A stretch of DNA of 64,000 nucleotides, taken from contig NZ_JAZHRT010000001.1 of the NCBI RefSeq assembly GCF_036924535.1, forward strand, positions 3,038,001-3,102,000. Reading direction: 5' to 3'. Source of the DNA: Bradyrhizobium sp. AZCC 2262 (GTDB taxonomy: Bacteria; Pseudomonadota; Alphaproteobacteria; Rhizobiales; Xanthobacteraceae). How positions within the stretch are numbered: position 1 is the stretch's first letter; every line of letters begins with the position of its first letter. This document shows positions 9,954-18,752 of the stretch, piece after piece. The notes under the pieces were generated by a model that saw nothing but the letters and a program-made list of their open reading frames with translations, did not search any database and was not told the DNA's origin. Both the position numbers and the translations under genes were made by a program.

Positions 9954-10138
9954 TCGATAATGCTCAGAAGGCGGAAGCACGGGACGACGGGCCGACTGGC
10001 CCTGCCACATCAACATCGCCAAAAAGGTGAGATTGCTGAGACCGTCCGTTCAGCTCCCGGCCGGGATCCACGGATGGCGCGCTTTATAAGGATTTTGGCC
10101 GCGCTGGCAAGGCTTACCAGGGCAGGAAACATTCGATC

Positions 10139-10167
10139 TTGATTTATTTGTTTGTACATCATACAAA
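10139..10167 (+). promoter_or_regulatory. Promoter with palindromic operator for the TetR-desaturase pair
   Basis: TTGATT (10139-10144), a 17-base spacer and TACAAA (10162-10167) form a plausible sigma-70 promoter. The inverted repeat TTTGTA-CATCA-TACAAA (10151-10167) overlaps the -10 hexamer, so a bound repressor would exclude RNA polymerase. The neighbouring TetR protein is the obvious candidate. Confidence 0.55.
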
Positions 10168-10186
10168 GAAGGGGTCGGAGGTAAAA

Positions 10187-10897
10187 ATGGCCCCCAAGTC
10201 CGTTCAGACAGCTCCGGAAGTGTCCGCCGACGATCCCAGGCACGCCGCCCGCGCGACCCGGACCGCCGGTCGCCAGATGCGTTCGCGCCTCCTCGACGGC
10301 GCCAGCCGCCTGTTCAGGGAGCGGGGCCTTGCCGGCACCTCGATCTCGGACATCGCGGCGGCCGCGGACGCGTTTCCGAGCCAGATCACCTATTACTTCC
10401 GCACCAAGGAAGCCCTGTTCGTCGAAGCCGCCTGCCGCGAGATGCTCTATCTGGCGCGTGCGACCGAGCAGGCGGCGCTTCAGGCGCGCACGCCGCGGGA
10501 ATACACACACGCGTTGGCGGAGACGGTGACGGCGACGGACACGGTGGCCTTCTTCGCCGAAGCCTTGACCCTGACCAGACGCCGTCAGGATCTTGCGCCT
10601 CTGGTTGAGCGCACCATCGAGCGTCTGCACAGCGAAGGCGCGCGCGCCTATGCAGGCCAGGTCGAGCGGCACGGCTGGCGCTCACTTCGCGCGCCCGAGG
10701 AAAGCTCGCGGCGGTTCTGGGCGGTTGCGGTCGGCGTCATGATCGAGGGCCATGCGATGGGGCGATCGGCAGAGGATTTGTGCAGCGAGATGCTGCGCGT
10801 GCTGGGCGATCAGGCCACGACACCGCCTGGGACCGAGAGCGCCAGGCTGCGCGTGGTTGACGACAACGACAAGCCCGACAGGGAGACCTCATCATGA
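10187..10897 (+). CDS. TetR family regulator adjoining a fatty acid desaturase
   Basis: A 236-residue TetR protein. ATG at 10187 is chosen because GGAGGT lies five bases upstream; an in-frame ATG at 10139 falls inside the promoter. The helix-turn-helix spans about residues 28-75 (ASRLFRERGLAGTSISDIAAAA, then SQITYYFRTKEALF). The C-terminal domain is unassigned. The stop overlaps the ATG of the desaturase gene (10894-10897). TetR proteins beside desaturases often sense acyl-CoA or membrane lipid state, but the ligand here is not shown by sequence. Confidence 0.88.
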   Translation: MAPKSVQTAPEVSADDPRHAARATRTAGRQMRSRLLDGASRLFRERGLAGTSISDIAAAADAFPSQITYYFRTKEALFVEAACREMLYLARATEQAALQARTPREYTHALAETVTATDTVAFFAEALTLTRRRQDLAPLVERTIERLHSEGARAYAGQVERHGWRSLRAPEESSRRFWAVAVGVMIEGHAMGRSAEDLCSEMLRVLGDQATTPPGTESARLRVVDDNDKPDRETSS

Positions 10898-11919
10898 CCG
10901 CGCTTCGCATGCGTGCCCGCGATTTTCTGAACGAGGATCAACTGATCGCCGTCCGCCAGCGCGTGACGTGGAAGGGGGCCGCCCTGATCGTGCATGCATG
11001 GGCGCTGATATTGGGCTCGATCGCACTGGTAGCGTGGTGGCCCAATCCGCTGACCCTTTTGCTGGCGGTCGGCATCATCGGCTCGCGCCAGCTCGGACTT
11101 GCGATCCTGATGCATGACGGCGCGCATGGATGCCTGTCGGCGGACGAGAAGGTCAACCTGACGCTCAGCCAATGGTTCTGCGCCTATCCGATCTTCGCCG
11201 AGACCCGCGCCTATCGCCGCTATCACCTGCAGCACCATGCGCGCACGCAACAGGAAGACGATCCCGATCTGGTGCTGTCCGCGCCGTTTCCGATCACCGG
11301 AATGAGCTATCGCCGCAAGTTCGTGCGCGATATCACCGGGCAGACCGGCTATCAGCAGCGCAAGGCGCAGTTCTTGAACGCGCTCGGGCCAAAGGAATGG
11401 CCGCTCGCACGACGCGCCGCGCACTTCTGGGAGAAGCTTGGTCCGCAATTTGTCGTCAACGCCGTGATGTTCGCGGGCCTTGCCGCCGCCGGCGTGTGGT
11501 GGGCCTATCCGCTGCTATGGCTGTTGCCGCTACTCACCTGGCAGATGGTCATCACCCGCATCCGCAACATCGCCGAACATGCAGTCGTTCCCGACTCGAA
11601 CGATCCCCTGCGCAACACCCGCACCACGCACGCGAATTTTCTCGAGCGGCTGTTCATCGCACCCTATTACGTCAACTACCACCTCGAGCATCATCTGCTG
11701 TTCTACGTGCCCTGTTACAATCTTCCGCGCGTCCACCGCATACTCAGTGAAAGCCGGTATGCGGATCGCATGGAGGTGCAGCCGAACTACGCCGCCGTGC
11801 TGCGGCTTGCCACCGCCAGGCCGGACCACGAGGACAGGCCGGGCAATGTCGTGAGCAGCGCGCGCCGCGCCCGGGCCGGCAAAGAGGTTGGCGGCGACCA
11901 GCAAGCGGGCGGCTTCTAG
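10894..11919 (+). CDS. Membrane fatty acid desaturase family protein
   Basis: Di-iron integral membrane desaturase, 341 residues. The three histidine boxes are present: HDGAH (about residue 74), HLQHH (about 116) and HLEHH (about 268), separated by hydrophobic helices that place them on one membrane face. Such enzymes insert cis double bonds in acyl chains or modify related lipids; the region preference cannot be read here. Start overlaps the upstream TetR stop, indicating coupled expression. The last 40 residues are polar. Together with cfa in this window, the cell has two routes to adjust membrane acyl chains. Confidence 0.87.
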   Translation: MTALRMRARDFLNEDQLIAVRQRVTWKGAALIVHAWALILGSIALVAWWPNPLTLLLAVGIIGSRQLGLAILMHDGAHGCLSADEKVNLTLSQWFCAYPIFAETRAYRRYHLQHHARTQQEDDPDLVLSAPFPITGMSYRRKFVRDITGQTGYQQRKAQFLNALGPKEWPLARRAAHFWEKLGPQFVVNAVMFAGLAAAGVWWAYPLLWLLPLLTWQMVITRIRNIAEHAVVPDSNDPLRNTRTTHANFLERLFIAPYYVNYHLEHHLLFYVPCYNLPRVHRILSESRYADRMEVQPNYAAVLRLATARPDHEDRPGNVVSSARRARAGKEVGGDQQAGGF

Positions 11920-11966
11920 AGACCGATCCGGGCTTTGAGCCAGTCCCGGCGATTCCGCACCGCGGC

Positions 11967-11996
11967 TTGACATCCCGGCCTTGGTCAGTGTCTTAC
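11967..11996 (+). promoter_or_regulatory. Possible promoter of the fab cluster
   Basis: TTGACA at 11967-11972 is a consensus -35; 18 bases on, TCTTAC (11991-11996) is a weak -10. It lies 27 bases before the fabD start. Supported only by these hexamers. Confidence 0.3.
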
Positions 11997-12022
11997 GGCC
12001 CCATTCGAATGAGGGAGCGCCG

Positions 12023-12976
12023 ATGACGGCTGCATTTACGTTTCCGGGGCAGGGTTCCCAGGCGGTCGGCATGGGCAAGGCCCTGGCGGAGGCCTTTCCG
12101 GCCGCGCGGGCGGTATTCGACGAGGTCGATTCGGCGCTCGGCGAGAAGCTGACCGCCATCATCTGGGATGGCCCGGCCGAGACCCTCCAGCTCACCGAAA
12201 ATGCTCAGCCGGCCCTGATGGCGGTCTCGATCGCCACGCTGCGGGTACTGGAGACCGAGGCGGGCTTTTCCGTCGGGCGGGATGCGGCCTTCGTCGCCGG
12301 CCATTCGCTCGGCGAATATTCCGCGCTTGCCGCCGCCGACAGCCTCAGTGTCAGGGATACCGCGCGGCTGCTGCGTACCCGCGGTCTTGCGATGCAAAAG
12401 GCGGTACCGGTCGGCGTCGGGGCCATGGCTGCACTGCTCGGGCTTGATTATGAGGCCGCGATGGCGGTTGCCGGCGAAGCCGCGCAGGGGCAGGTCTGCC
12501 AGGCGGCCAACGACAATGGTGGCGGACAGGTGGTCGTGTCCGGCGACAAGGCCGCCGTCGAGCGCGCGCTCGAAATCGCCAAGACCAAGGGCGCCAAGCG
12601 TGCAATGCTGCTGCCGGTGTCCGCGCCGTTCCATTGCAAGCTGATGCAGCCCGCGGCCGATGCGATGGCTGAGGCGCTGGCCGGTGTGACGATCAAGACG
12701 CCGGCCTCGCCGCTGGTGTCGAACGTGCTGGCGGCACCCGTCACCGATCCCGACGAGATTCGCCGCCGCCTGATCGAGCAGATCACCGGCACCGTGCGCT
12801 GGCGCGAGTCGGTGGCTTTCATGGCAGCGCACGGCGTCACGCGGTTCTTCGAAATCGGTGCCGGCAAGGTGCTGAGCGGGCTGGTCAAGCGCATCGCCGA
12901 CGGCGCGGTCGGCGTGTCGATCGGGGGACCCAACGATATTGCGGCGGCCAAGGACGCATTGGCGGCTTCGGCCTAA
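12023..12976 (+). CDS. fabD: Malonyl-CoA:ACP transacylase
   Basis: Loads malonate from CoA onto acyl carrier protein for type II fatty acid synthesis. The 317 residues show FPGQGSQ (residues 7-13), the nucleophile elbow GHSLGEYSA with Ser95, the arginine region, and the catalytic histidine in SAPFHCKLM. ATG at 12023 follows GAGGGAG. It is first in the cluster fabD-fabG-acpP-fabF, 21 bases before fabG. Confidence 0.97.
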   Translation: MTAAFTFPGQGSQAVGMGKALAEAFPAARAVFDEVDSALGEKLTAIIWDGPAETLQLTENAQPALMAVSIATLRVLETEAGFSVGRDAAFVAGHSLGEYSALAAADSLSVRDTARLLRTRGLAMQKAVPVGVGAMAALLGLDYEAAMAVAGEAAQGQVCQAANDNGGGQVVVSGDKAAVERALEIAKTKGAKRAMLLPVSAPFHCKLMQPAADAMAEALAGVTIKTPASPLVSNVLAAPVTDPDEIRRRLIEQITGTVRWRESVAFMAAHGVTRFFEIGAGKVLSGLVKRIADGAVGVSIGGPNDIAAAKDALAASA

Positions 12977-12997
12977 AGCTCCCGGAAGGAGACATTG

Positions 12998-13735
12998 ATG
13001 TTCGATTTGACGGGCAGGACGGCGCTGGTGACCGGCGCGACCGGCGGCATTGGCGGGGCGATTGCGCAGGCGTTGCATGGGCAGGGCGCGACGGTGGCTA
13101 TTTCCGGAACGCGCCGCGAGGTGCTGGATTCGTTTGCCGGCAAGCTTGGCGATCGCGTCCATGTGCTGCCGTGCAACCTTTCCGACAGCGCTGATGTCGA
13201 GGCGCTGGTGCCGGCGGCGGAAGCTGCGATGGGACAGGTCGACATCCTGATCGCCAATGCCGGCATCACGCGTGACAACCTTTTCGTGCAGTTGCGCGAC
13301 GAGGACTGGGACGACGTCATCCAGGTCAATCTGACCGCGACCTTCCGTCTCGCCCGCGCTGCCACCAAACTGATGATGCGCAAGCGCTTCGGCCGGATCA
13401 TTGCGATCACCTCGATCGTCGGCGTGACCGGCAACCCCGGCCAGGCCAACTACACCGCGTCGAAGGCCGGAATCATCGGCCTGATCAAGACGCTGGGTGC
13501 GGAATACGCCAAGCGCAACGTGACCGCCAATTGCATCGCGCCGGGGTTCATCAAGACGCCGATGACGGATGCGCTCAACGACAAGCAGCGCGAGACCATC
13601 CTGACGAAGGTTCCTGCGGCGCGGTTGGGGACGCCGGAGGACATCGCCGCGGCGGCCGTCTATCTCGCCTCGAACGAGGCGGCCTACGTCACCGGCCAGA
13701 CGATTCACGTCAACGGCGGAATGGCCATGATTTGA
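12998..13735 (+). CDS. fabG: 3-oxoacyl-ACP reductase
   Basis: NADPH-dependent short-chain dehydrogenase that reduces 3-ketoacyl-ACP. The 245 residues carry the Rossmann glycine motif TGATGGIG, NAG in IANAGIT, catalytic Ser in AITSIVG, the YTASK catalytic pair, and the FabG C-terminal GQTIHVNGGMAMI. GGAAGGAG precedes ATG 12998; a TTG one codon earlier is less likely. Directly after fabD in the cluster. Confidence 0.97.
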   Translation: MFDLTGRTALVTGATGGIGGAIAQALHGQGATVAISGTRREVLDSFAGKLGDRVHVLPCNLSDSADVEALVPAAEAAMGQVDILIANAGITRDNLFVQLRDEDWDDVIQVNLTATFRLARAATKLMMRKRFGRIIAITSIVGVTGNPGQANYTASKAGIIGLIKTLGAEYAKRNVTANCIAPGFIKTPMTDALNDKQRETILTKVPAARLGTPEDIAAAAVYLASNEAAYVTGQTIHVNGGMAMI

Positions 13736-14038
13736 GCGAGTTATCGCCCCGATCGATGCGGCCAAAGGCCGTTTCGCCGGGGTGGTGGAGGTTGTAGTCA
13801 GGGCTTGGGAAGTATGGTAACCGAACCCCCGACGGATGGGCAAAGAAGGCCATTGCAGGATTTTGAAACCCTGTATATTGGCGTGGCAACGCCTGCCGTT
13901 CGCCGGGGCTTTGTCGGCTACCACCGGGCCGAATCAAGACTATGCGCGATAGCGAAGGAAGTTTAACGACCACGATAGCTCGTAGCGTATTTGAAGCGTC
14001 TTGGGGTCGGGTCCATTGGAACAAGCACGAGGTTGAAG
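13736..14038 (+). other. Intergenic region fabG-acpP, probable acpP promoter
   Basis: About 300 bases without an ORF I would accept. It precedes acpP, normally a very highly expressed gene, so it probably contains a strong promoter. The AT-rich stretch near 13858-13880 (TTTTGAAACCC followed by TGTATATTGG) is the likeliest location. Hexamer spacing is not good enough to name one. Confidence 0.35.
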
Positions 14039-14278
14039 ATGAGTGAGATTGGCGAGCGGGTTAAGAAGATTGTGGTCGAACACCTCGGTGTTGAACCCGA
14101 TAAGGTTGTAGACAACGCAAGTTTCATCGACGACCTCGGCGCCGACAGTCTCGACACCGTCGAGCTTGTGATGGCATTTGAAGAAGAGTTCGGTTGCGAA
14201 ATCCCCGATGACGCCGCCGAGACGATTTTGACCGTCGGCGACGCCACGAAGTTTCTCGAGAAGAACGCGAAAAGCTGA
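14039..14278 (+). CDS. acpP: Acyl carrier protein
   Basis: A 79-residue acidic ACP, carrier of acyl intermediates. The phosphopantetheine serine is Ser37 in the invariant [10 protein letters not shown]. The protein begins [20 protein letters not shown] at 14039 is preceded by GAGGTTGAAG. A terminator-like hairpin follows at 14301-14345, which would set its expression above fabF. Confidence 0.98.
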   Translation: MSEIGERVKKIVVEHLGVEPDKVVDNASFIDDLGADSLDTVELVMAFEEEFGCEIPDDAAETILTVGDATKFLEKNAKS

Positions 14279-14300
14279 CGTCCCGGGCGGGTAGAGACAG

Positions 14301-14345
14301 AACCGGACGGGCCGTTGTCGAACGGTCCCCCGGTTTCTTGTTTTG
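14301..14345 (+). terminator. Terminator or attenuator after acpP
   Basis: AACCGG, then GGGCCGTT-GTCG-AACGGTCC, then CCGGTTT build a two-part stem with a 4-base loop, followed by TTTCTTGTTTT. It has the form of an intrinsic terminator and sits between acpP and fabF, 31 bases before the fabF start, so it probably gives partial termination. Confidence 0.7.
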
Positions 14346-14375
14346 GGCCTCTGGTTTCGGGCTGGAGTTTTTGAC

Positions 14376-15641
14376 ATGAGGCGGGTTGTCGTCACGGGGC
14401 TGGGCATGGTTACGCCGCTCGGCTGCGGCGTTGACACAACGTGGACGCGTATCCTCAACGGCCAGAGCGGCGCCAAGCAGATCGACACATTCGAAGTCGC
14501 GGATCTTGCGAGCCGGATCGCCTGCGTAATTCCACGCGGCGACGGCAGTGATGGCACCTTCAATCCCGACCAGTGGATGGAGCCAAAGGAACAGCGCAAG
14601 GTCGACGACTTCATCATCTTTGCGATGGCTGCGGCGCGCCAGGCGCTCGACGACGCCGACTGGCACCCCTCGACCGAAGAAGACAAATGCGCCACCGGCA
14701 CCCTGATCGGATCGGGGATCGGCGGCCTGTCCGGCATTGCCGACACGGCGCTGCTGCTGAAGGAACGCGGGCCGCGCAGGGTATCGCCGTTCTTCATCCC
14801 GGGGCGTCTGATCAATCTCGCGTCCGGCTATGTCTCGATCGAGCACGGCCTCAAAGGCCCCAACCATTCCGTGGTGACGGCGTGTTCGACCGGCGCGCAT
14901 GCGATCGGCGATGGTGCCAGGCTGATTGCGCTCGGCGACGCCGACGTCATGGTGGCGGGCGGAACCGAATCGCCGATCTGCCGGCTGGCGATGGCGGGCT
15001 TCTGCGCGGCGCGCGCGCTCTCGACTGGCTTCAACGAGACGCCGGAAAGAGCCTCACGGCCCTATGACAGGGATCGCGATGGATTCGTGATGGGCGAGGG
15101 CGCCGGCGTCGTTGTGCTCGAGGAATATGAGCACGCGAAAAAGCGTGGTGCGCGAATCTATGCCGAAGTGGTGGGCTACGGCCTGTCGGGCGACGCCTAT
15201 CACATCACCTCGCCGTCGCCGGATGGCGACGGAGGCTTCCGCAGCATGAGCGCGGCGATCAAGCGCGCCGGGATCGCGATATCCGATATCGACTACATCA
15301 ACGCCCACGGCACTTCGACACAAATCGGCGACGAGATCGAACTCGGCGCGGTGGAGCGAATGCTCGGCAACGCCGCCTCCAAGGTGTCGATGTCGTCGAC
15401 GAAATCGTCCACCGGGCACCTGCTCGGTGCTGCCGGTGCGATCGAGGCCATTTTCAGTATCCTTGCGATTCGCGATAACGTTGCTCCGCCCACCATCAAT
15501 TTGGAAAATCCGTCGGTGGAAACGGCAATCGATCTGGTGCCGCAGACGGCGCGCAAGCGCGAGATTAACGTCGCGCTGTCGAATTCCTTCGGTTTCGGGG
15601 GCACCAATGCCTCCGTGATCGTTCAGCGCATGGCTGACTAG
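14376..15641 (+). CDS. fabF: 3-oxoacyl-ACP synthase II
   Basis: Elongating beta-ketoacyl-ACP synthase of type II fatty acid synthesis. The 421 residues hold the thiolase-fold Cys170 in TACSTGAHAIG, and the two catalytic histidines in NAHGTSTQ and STGHLLGAAG. The family end NSFGFGGTNASVI is intact. ATG at 14376 has GGAG nine bases upstream. In this cluster it follows acpP after an attenuator-like hairpin. Confidence 0.97.
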   Translation: MRRVVVTGLGMVTPLGCGVDTTWTRILNGQSGAKQIDTFEVADLASRIACVIPRGDGSDGTFNPDQWMEPKEQRKVDDFIIFAMAAARQALDDADWHPSTEEDKCATGTLIGSGIGGLSGIADTALLLKERGPRRVSPFFIPGRLINLASGYVSIEHGLKGPNHSVVTACSTGAHAIGDGARLIALGDADVMVAGGTESPICRLAMAGFCAARALSTGFNETPERASRPYDRDRDGFVMGEGAGVVVLEEYEHAKKRGARIYAEVVGYGLSGDAYHITSPSPDGDGGFRSMSAAIKRAGIAISDIDYINAHGTSTQIGDEIELGAVERMLGNAASKVSMSSTKSSTGHLLGAAGAIEAIFSILAIRDNVAPPTINLENPSVETAIDLVPQTARKREINVALSNSFGFGGTNASVIVQRMAD

Positions 15642-15767
15642 CAAGTGTTTATAACTACTCCACCGTTTTGCCGTATTCGGCGATGACTTCTACATTTGGG
15701 CGTATGCTATCGGCTGGGCAGGGGATTGCCGGGCCGCGATTGAACCGACAGGATTCAGGTTGCATCG

Positions 15768-17063
15768 ATGAGTGAGAGGCCGCCCATTTCACCACGAAGC
15801 CCGCGCGCTGCGTTGGAGCCCGAGCAGGTGCCGCCGCCGCCGAGGCGGTCGGAGCGTGCCCGCAATCCTTTCGTGGTGGTCGGCAATGCCATCATCACTA
15901 TCCTGATCATCCTGATGATCGGGGCGGGGACGGTGTACTATTACGGCAGGCAAATGCTGGAGACCCCGGGCCCGCTGCGGGAAGACAAGATCGTCAACAT
16001 TCCTTCGCGTGCCGGCAAGCGCGACATCGCCGACGCGCTGCTGCGCGAGGGCGTGATCAACGTCAATCCCTGGGTATTTATCGGCGGCGTGTTTGCGCTC
16101 AAGGCGAGTTCCGACCTCAAGCCCGGCGAATATTCTTTCCAGAAGAATGCCAGCCTGCGCGACGTCATCGCCACCATCGTCGAGGGCAAGGTGGTACAGC
16201 ACGCCGTCACTATCCCGGAAGGCCTGACCTCCGAACAGATCGTGGCGCGGCTCACTGACAACGACATCTTCGCTGGGAGCGTGCGGGAAATGCCGCGCGA
16301 AGGTACGCTGTTGCCGGAAACCTACAAATTCCCGCGCGGCACCACGCGCGAGCAGGTGATCCAGCGCATGCAGCAGACCCAGAAGCGGGTGCTCGCGGAG
16401 ATCTGGGAACGCCGCAATCCGGATGTTCTGGTCAAGTCGCCGGAGCAGCTCGTCACGCTGGCCTCGATCATCGAGAAGGAAACCGGCCGTGCCGACGAGC
16501 GCAGCCGCGTCGCCGCCGTATTCACCAATCGCCTGCGGCAGAGGATCAAGCTGCAGTCCGATCCGACCATTATCTACGGTCTGGTCGGCGGCAAGGGAAC
16601 GCTGGGCCGGCCGATCAAGCGCTCCGAGATCACGCAGCCTTCGCCCTACAACACCTATGTGATCGAAGGACTGCCGCCCGGACCGATCGCCAATCCGGGC
16701 CGCGCCTCGCTCGAAGCGGCCGCCAACCCGGCGCGCACGCGCGACCTGTTCTTCGTGGCCGACGGCACCGGCGGGCACACCTTTACCGAGACCTACGACC
16801 AGCACCAGAAGAACGTCGCCAAGCTGCGGGCGCTCGAAAAACAGATTCAGAACGATACCGTCGAACCGTCCGAGGATGCGCCGCCGCCGACGGCGGCTGG
16901 AGCGCCGCCCGACACCAATCCAACCGCGGCGACGCCACGGCCGGCGGCGCCAGCGAAAAAGCCGCCGGCCCGTCCTGCGGCGCCTGCCCCTGCGCCCGCG
17001 ACGGCGCCAGCCCGCCAGGGCGCCGCGCAGTCGACCACGACACCGCCGGTGGTTCAGCGCTGA
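15768..17063 (+). CDS. mltG: Endolytic transglycosylase MltG (YceG family)
   Basis: Cleaves nascent glycan strands in the periplasm and sets their length. The 431 residues have a proline-rich cytoplasmic N-terminus, one membrane helix (about residues 37-59) and the YceG domain with the catalytic glutamate in LASIIEKETG. LQSDPTIIYGL and the signature PYNTYVIEGLPPGPIANPG follow. The last 60 residues are a Pro/Ala low-complexity tail. Its place after fabF and before yicC-gmk is usual in Rhizobiales. Confidence 0.94.
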   Translation: MSERPPISPRSPRAALEPEQVPPPPRRSERARNPFVVVGNAIITILIILMIGAGTVYYYGRQMLETPGPLREDKIVNIPSRAGKRDIADALLREGVINVNPWVFIGGVFALKASSDLKPGEYSFQKNASLRDVIATIVEGKVVQHAVTIPEGLTSEQIVARLTDNDIFAGSVREMPREGTLLPETYKFPRGTTREQVIQRMQQTQKRVLAEIWERRNPDVLVKSPEQLVTLASIIEKETGRADERSRVAAVFTNRLRQRIKLQSDPTIIYGLVGGKGTLGRPIKRSEITQPSPYNTYVIEGLPPGPIANPGRASLEAAANPARTRDLFFVADGTGGHTFTETYDQHQKNVAKLRALEKQIQNDTVEPSEDAPPPTAAGAPPDTNPTAATPRPAAPAKKPPARPAAPAPAPATAPARQGAAQSTTTPPVVQR

Positions 17064-17189
17064 CGCCGGCCAGTTAAGTCGGTGTTTCCGCTACAGTCCG
17101 AACGCAATTCCACTTTGGCGGAAATCGGCTTAAGGTCCCGCCGTTCCTTTCGAGTCTCGAAATCACAGTCTTTCAGAGAGTGTTACGCG

Positions 17190-18077
17190 ATGGCGCTATC
17201 GAGCATGACCGGTTTTGCCCGGAGCCACGGCGCCAGCGGCCCCTATACGTTCGAATGGGAACTGAAATCGGTCAACGCCAAGGGTTTTGACCTGCGCTTG
17301 CGCCTGCCGCCCGGCTGGGACGAACTGGAGGCCTCTGCCAAGAAACGCGCCGGCGAGGTGCTGTCGCGAGGGACGGTCTATGCCAACCTCAGCGTCAAGC
17401 GCGCCAACGCGGTCTCCACCGTGCGTATCAATGAAGACGTGCTCGCCTCGATCGTGAAGGTCGCCGGCGAGCTGGCCGGCAGGATCGACGCCGTGGCGCC
17501 CAGCATCGACGGTCTCCTCGGCATCAAGGGCGTCATCGAGGTTGTCGAACCCGAAAGCGACGAGGCGGAAGACAAGGCGGCGAGGGATGCCGCTGCCGCC
17601 GCCTTCGAGCAGGCGCTCGCCCAACTGGTCGAAATGCGCCGCCGCGAGGGCGTGACGCTCGGGCAAATTCTCATGCAGCGCATGGATGAGATCGAGAGGC
17701 TGGCGAAGCGGGCGGAGGCAGCACCCGGCCGCAAGCCGGAGGCGATCAGGGCGCGCCTGGCCGAGCAGGTGGCGGCACTGCTGGAAACCTCCGAACGCTT
17801 TGACGCTGACCGGCTCAATCAGGAAGCAATCCTGATCGCGACCAGGGCCGATATCCGCGAAGAGCTCGATCGCATCGCCTCGCACGTGACGCAGGCCCGT
17901 GAGATGATCGGCAAGGGCGGACCGGTCGGCCGCCGGCTCGACTTCCTCGCCCAGGAATTTAACCGCGAGGTCAATACCTGCTGCTCCAAATCGAACGATC
18001 TGGAATTGACCCAGACCGGGCTCGAAATGAAGAACGTGGTCGAGCAATTCCGCGAGCAGGTCCAGAACCTGGAGTAA
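17190..18077 (+). CDS. yicC: YicC family endoribonuclease-type protein
   Basis: A 295-residue YicC homologue starting MALSSMTGFARSHG, the conserved N-terminus. The C-terminal DUF1732 segment contains GRRLDFLAQEFNREVNTCCSKSNDLELT, highly conserved in the family. E. coli YicC acts in RNA turnover and is described as an endoribonuclease. ATG at 17190 is chosen because the 36 codons upstream do not match the family start. It ends three bases before gmk, a long-standing pairing across bacteria. Confidence 0.93.
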   Translation: MALSSMTGFARSHGASGPYTFEWELKSVNAKGFDLRLRLPPGWDELEASAKKRAGEVLSRGTVYANLSVKRANAVSTVRINEDVLASIVKVAGELAGRIDAVAPSIDGLLGIKGVIEVVEPESDEAEDKAARDAAAAAFEQALAQLVEMRRREGVTLGQILMQRMDEIERLAKRAEAAPGRKPEAIRARLAEQVAALLETSERFDADRLNQEAILIATRADIREELDRIASHVTQAREMIGKGGPVGRRLDFLAQEFNREVNTCCSKSNDLELTQTGLEMKNVVEQFREQVQNLE

Positions 18078-18080
18078 CCG

Positions 18081-18734
18081 ATGACGGCTGGAGGTTTCGA
18101 CGGAGTTGAGCGACGCGGGCTGATGTTCGTGCTGTCGTCGCCCTCGGGCGCGGGCAAGACCACGCTGTCGCGCATGCTGCTTGAGCGCGAGCCGGGTCTC
18201 AAGATGTCCGTTTCGGCGACGACACGCTCGATGCGACCGGGCGAGGTCGAGGGTCATGATTATTTCTTTGTCGACAAACCCAAATTCGAGGCGATGGTCG
18301 CGCAGGGCGAACTGCTCGAATGGGCGACGGTGTTCGACAATCTTTACGGAACGCCGCGTGCGCCGGTCGAAGCGGCATTGTCGGCGGGACAGGACGTTTT
18401 GTTCGACATCGACTGGCAGGGCACCCAGCAGCTGCATCAGAAGGCGAGCGTCGATGTGGTTCGGGTGTTCATCCTGCCGCCATCGGCCGCCGATCTGGAG
18501 AAACGGCTGCACACGCGGGCGCAGGACTCCGACGAGGTGATTCGCGGGCGCATGAGCCGCGCCACTCACGAACTCAGTCACTGGGCGGAATACGACTATA
18601 TCGTCGTCAACCACAACGTCGATGACGCGTTCGCCGAGGTGCAGTCGATCCTCAAGGCCGAGCGGCTCAAGCGTGAGCGCCGCACCGGCCTCACCGAGTT
18701 CGTGCGCAAGCTGCAGCGCCAGTTGGAAAAATAG
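18081..18734 (+). CDS. gmk: Guanylate kinase
   Basis: Phosphorylates GMP to GDP with ATP. The 217 residues have the P-loop SSPSGAGKTT (about residues 19-28), the GMP-binding SATTRSMRPGEVEGHDYFFV, and FDIDWQGTQQL. RAQDSDEVIRGRM and the end of the lid region follow. Translation starts three bases after yicC, so they are almost certainly coupled. Confidence 0.97.
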   Translation: MTAGGFDGVERRGLMFVLSSPSGAGKTTLSRMLLEREPGLKMSVSATTRSMRPGEVEGHDYFFVDKPKFEAMVAQGELLEWATVFDNLYGTPRAPVEAALSAGQDVLFDIDWQGTQQLHQKASVDVVRVFILPPSAADLEKRLHTRAQDSDEVIRGRMSRATHELSHWAEYDYIVVNHNVDDAFAEVQSILKAERLKRERRTGLTEFVRKLQRQLEK

Positions 18735-18752
18735 TCGCCGCGTCCGTTTCGA

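Noticed and set aside
11993..13924. A 643-codon minus-strand frame opposite fabD and fabG
   Set aside because: It is antisense to two firmly identified genes; high GC alone creates long open frames, and its composition is Arg/His/Gly-biased.
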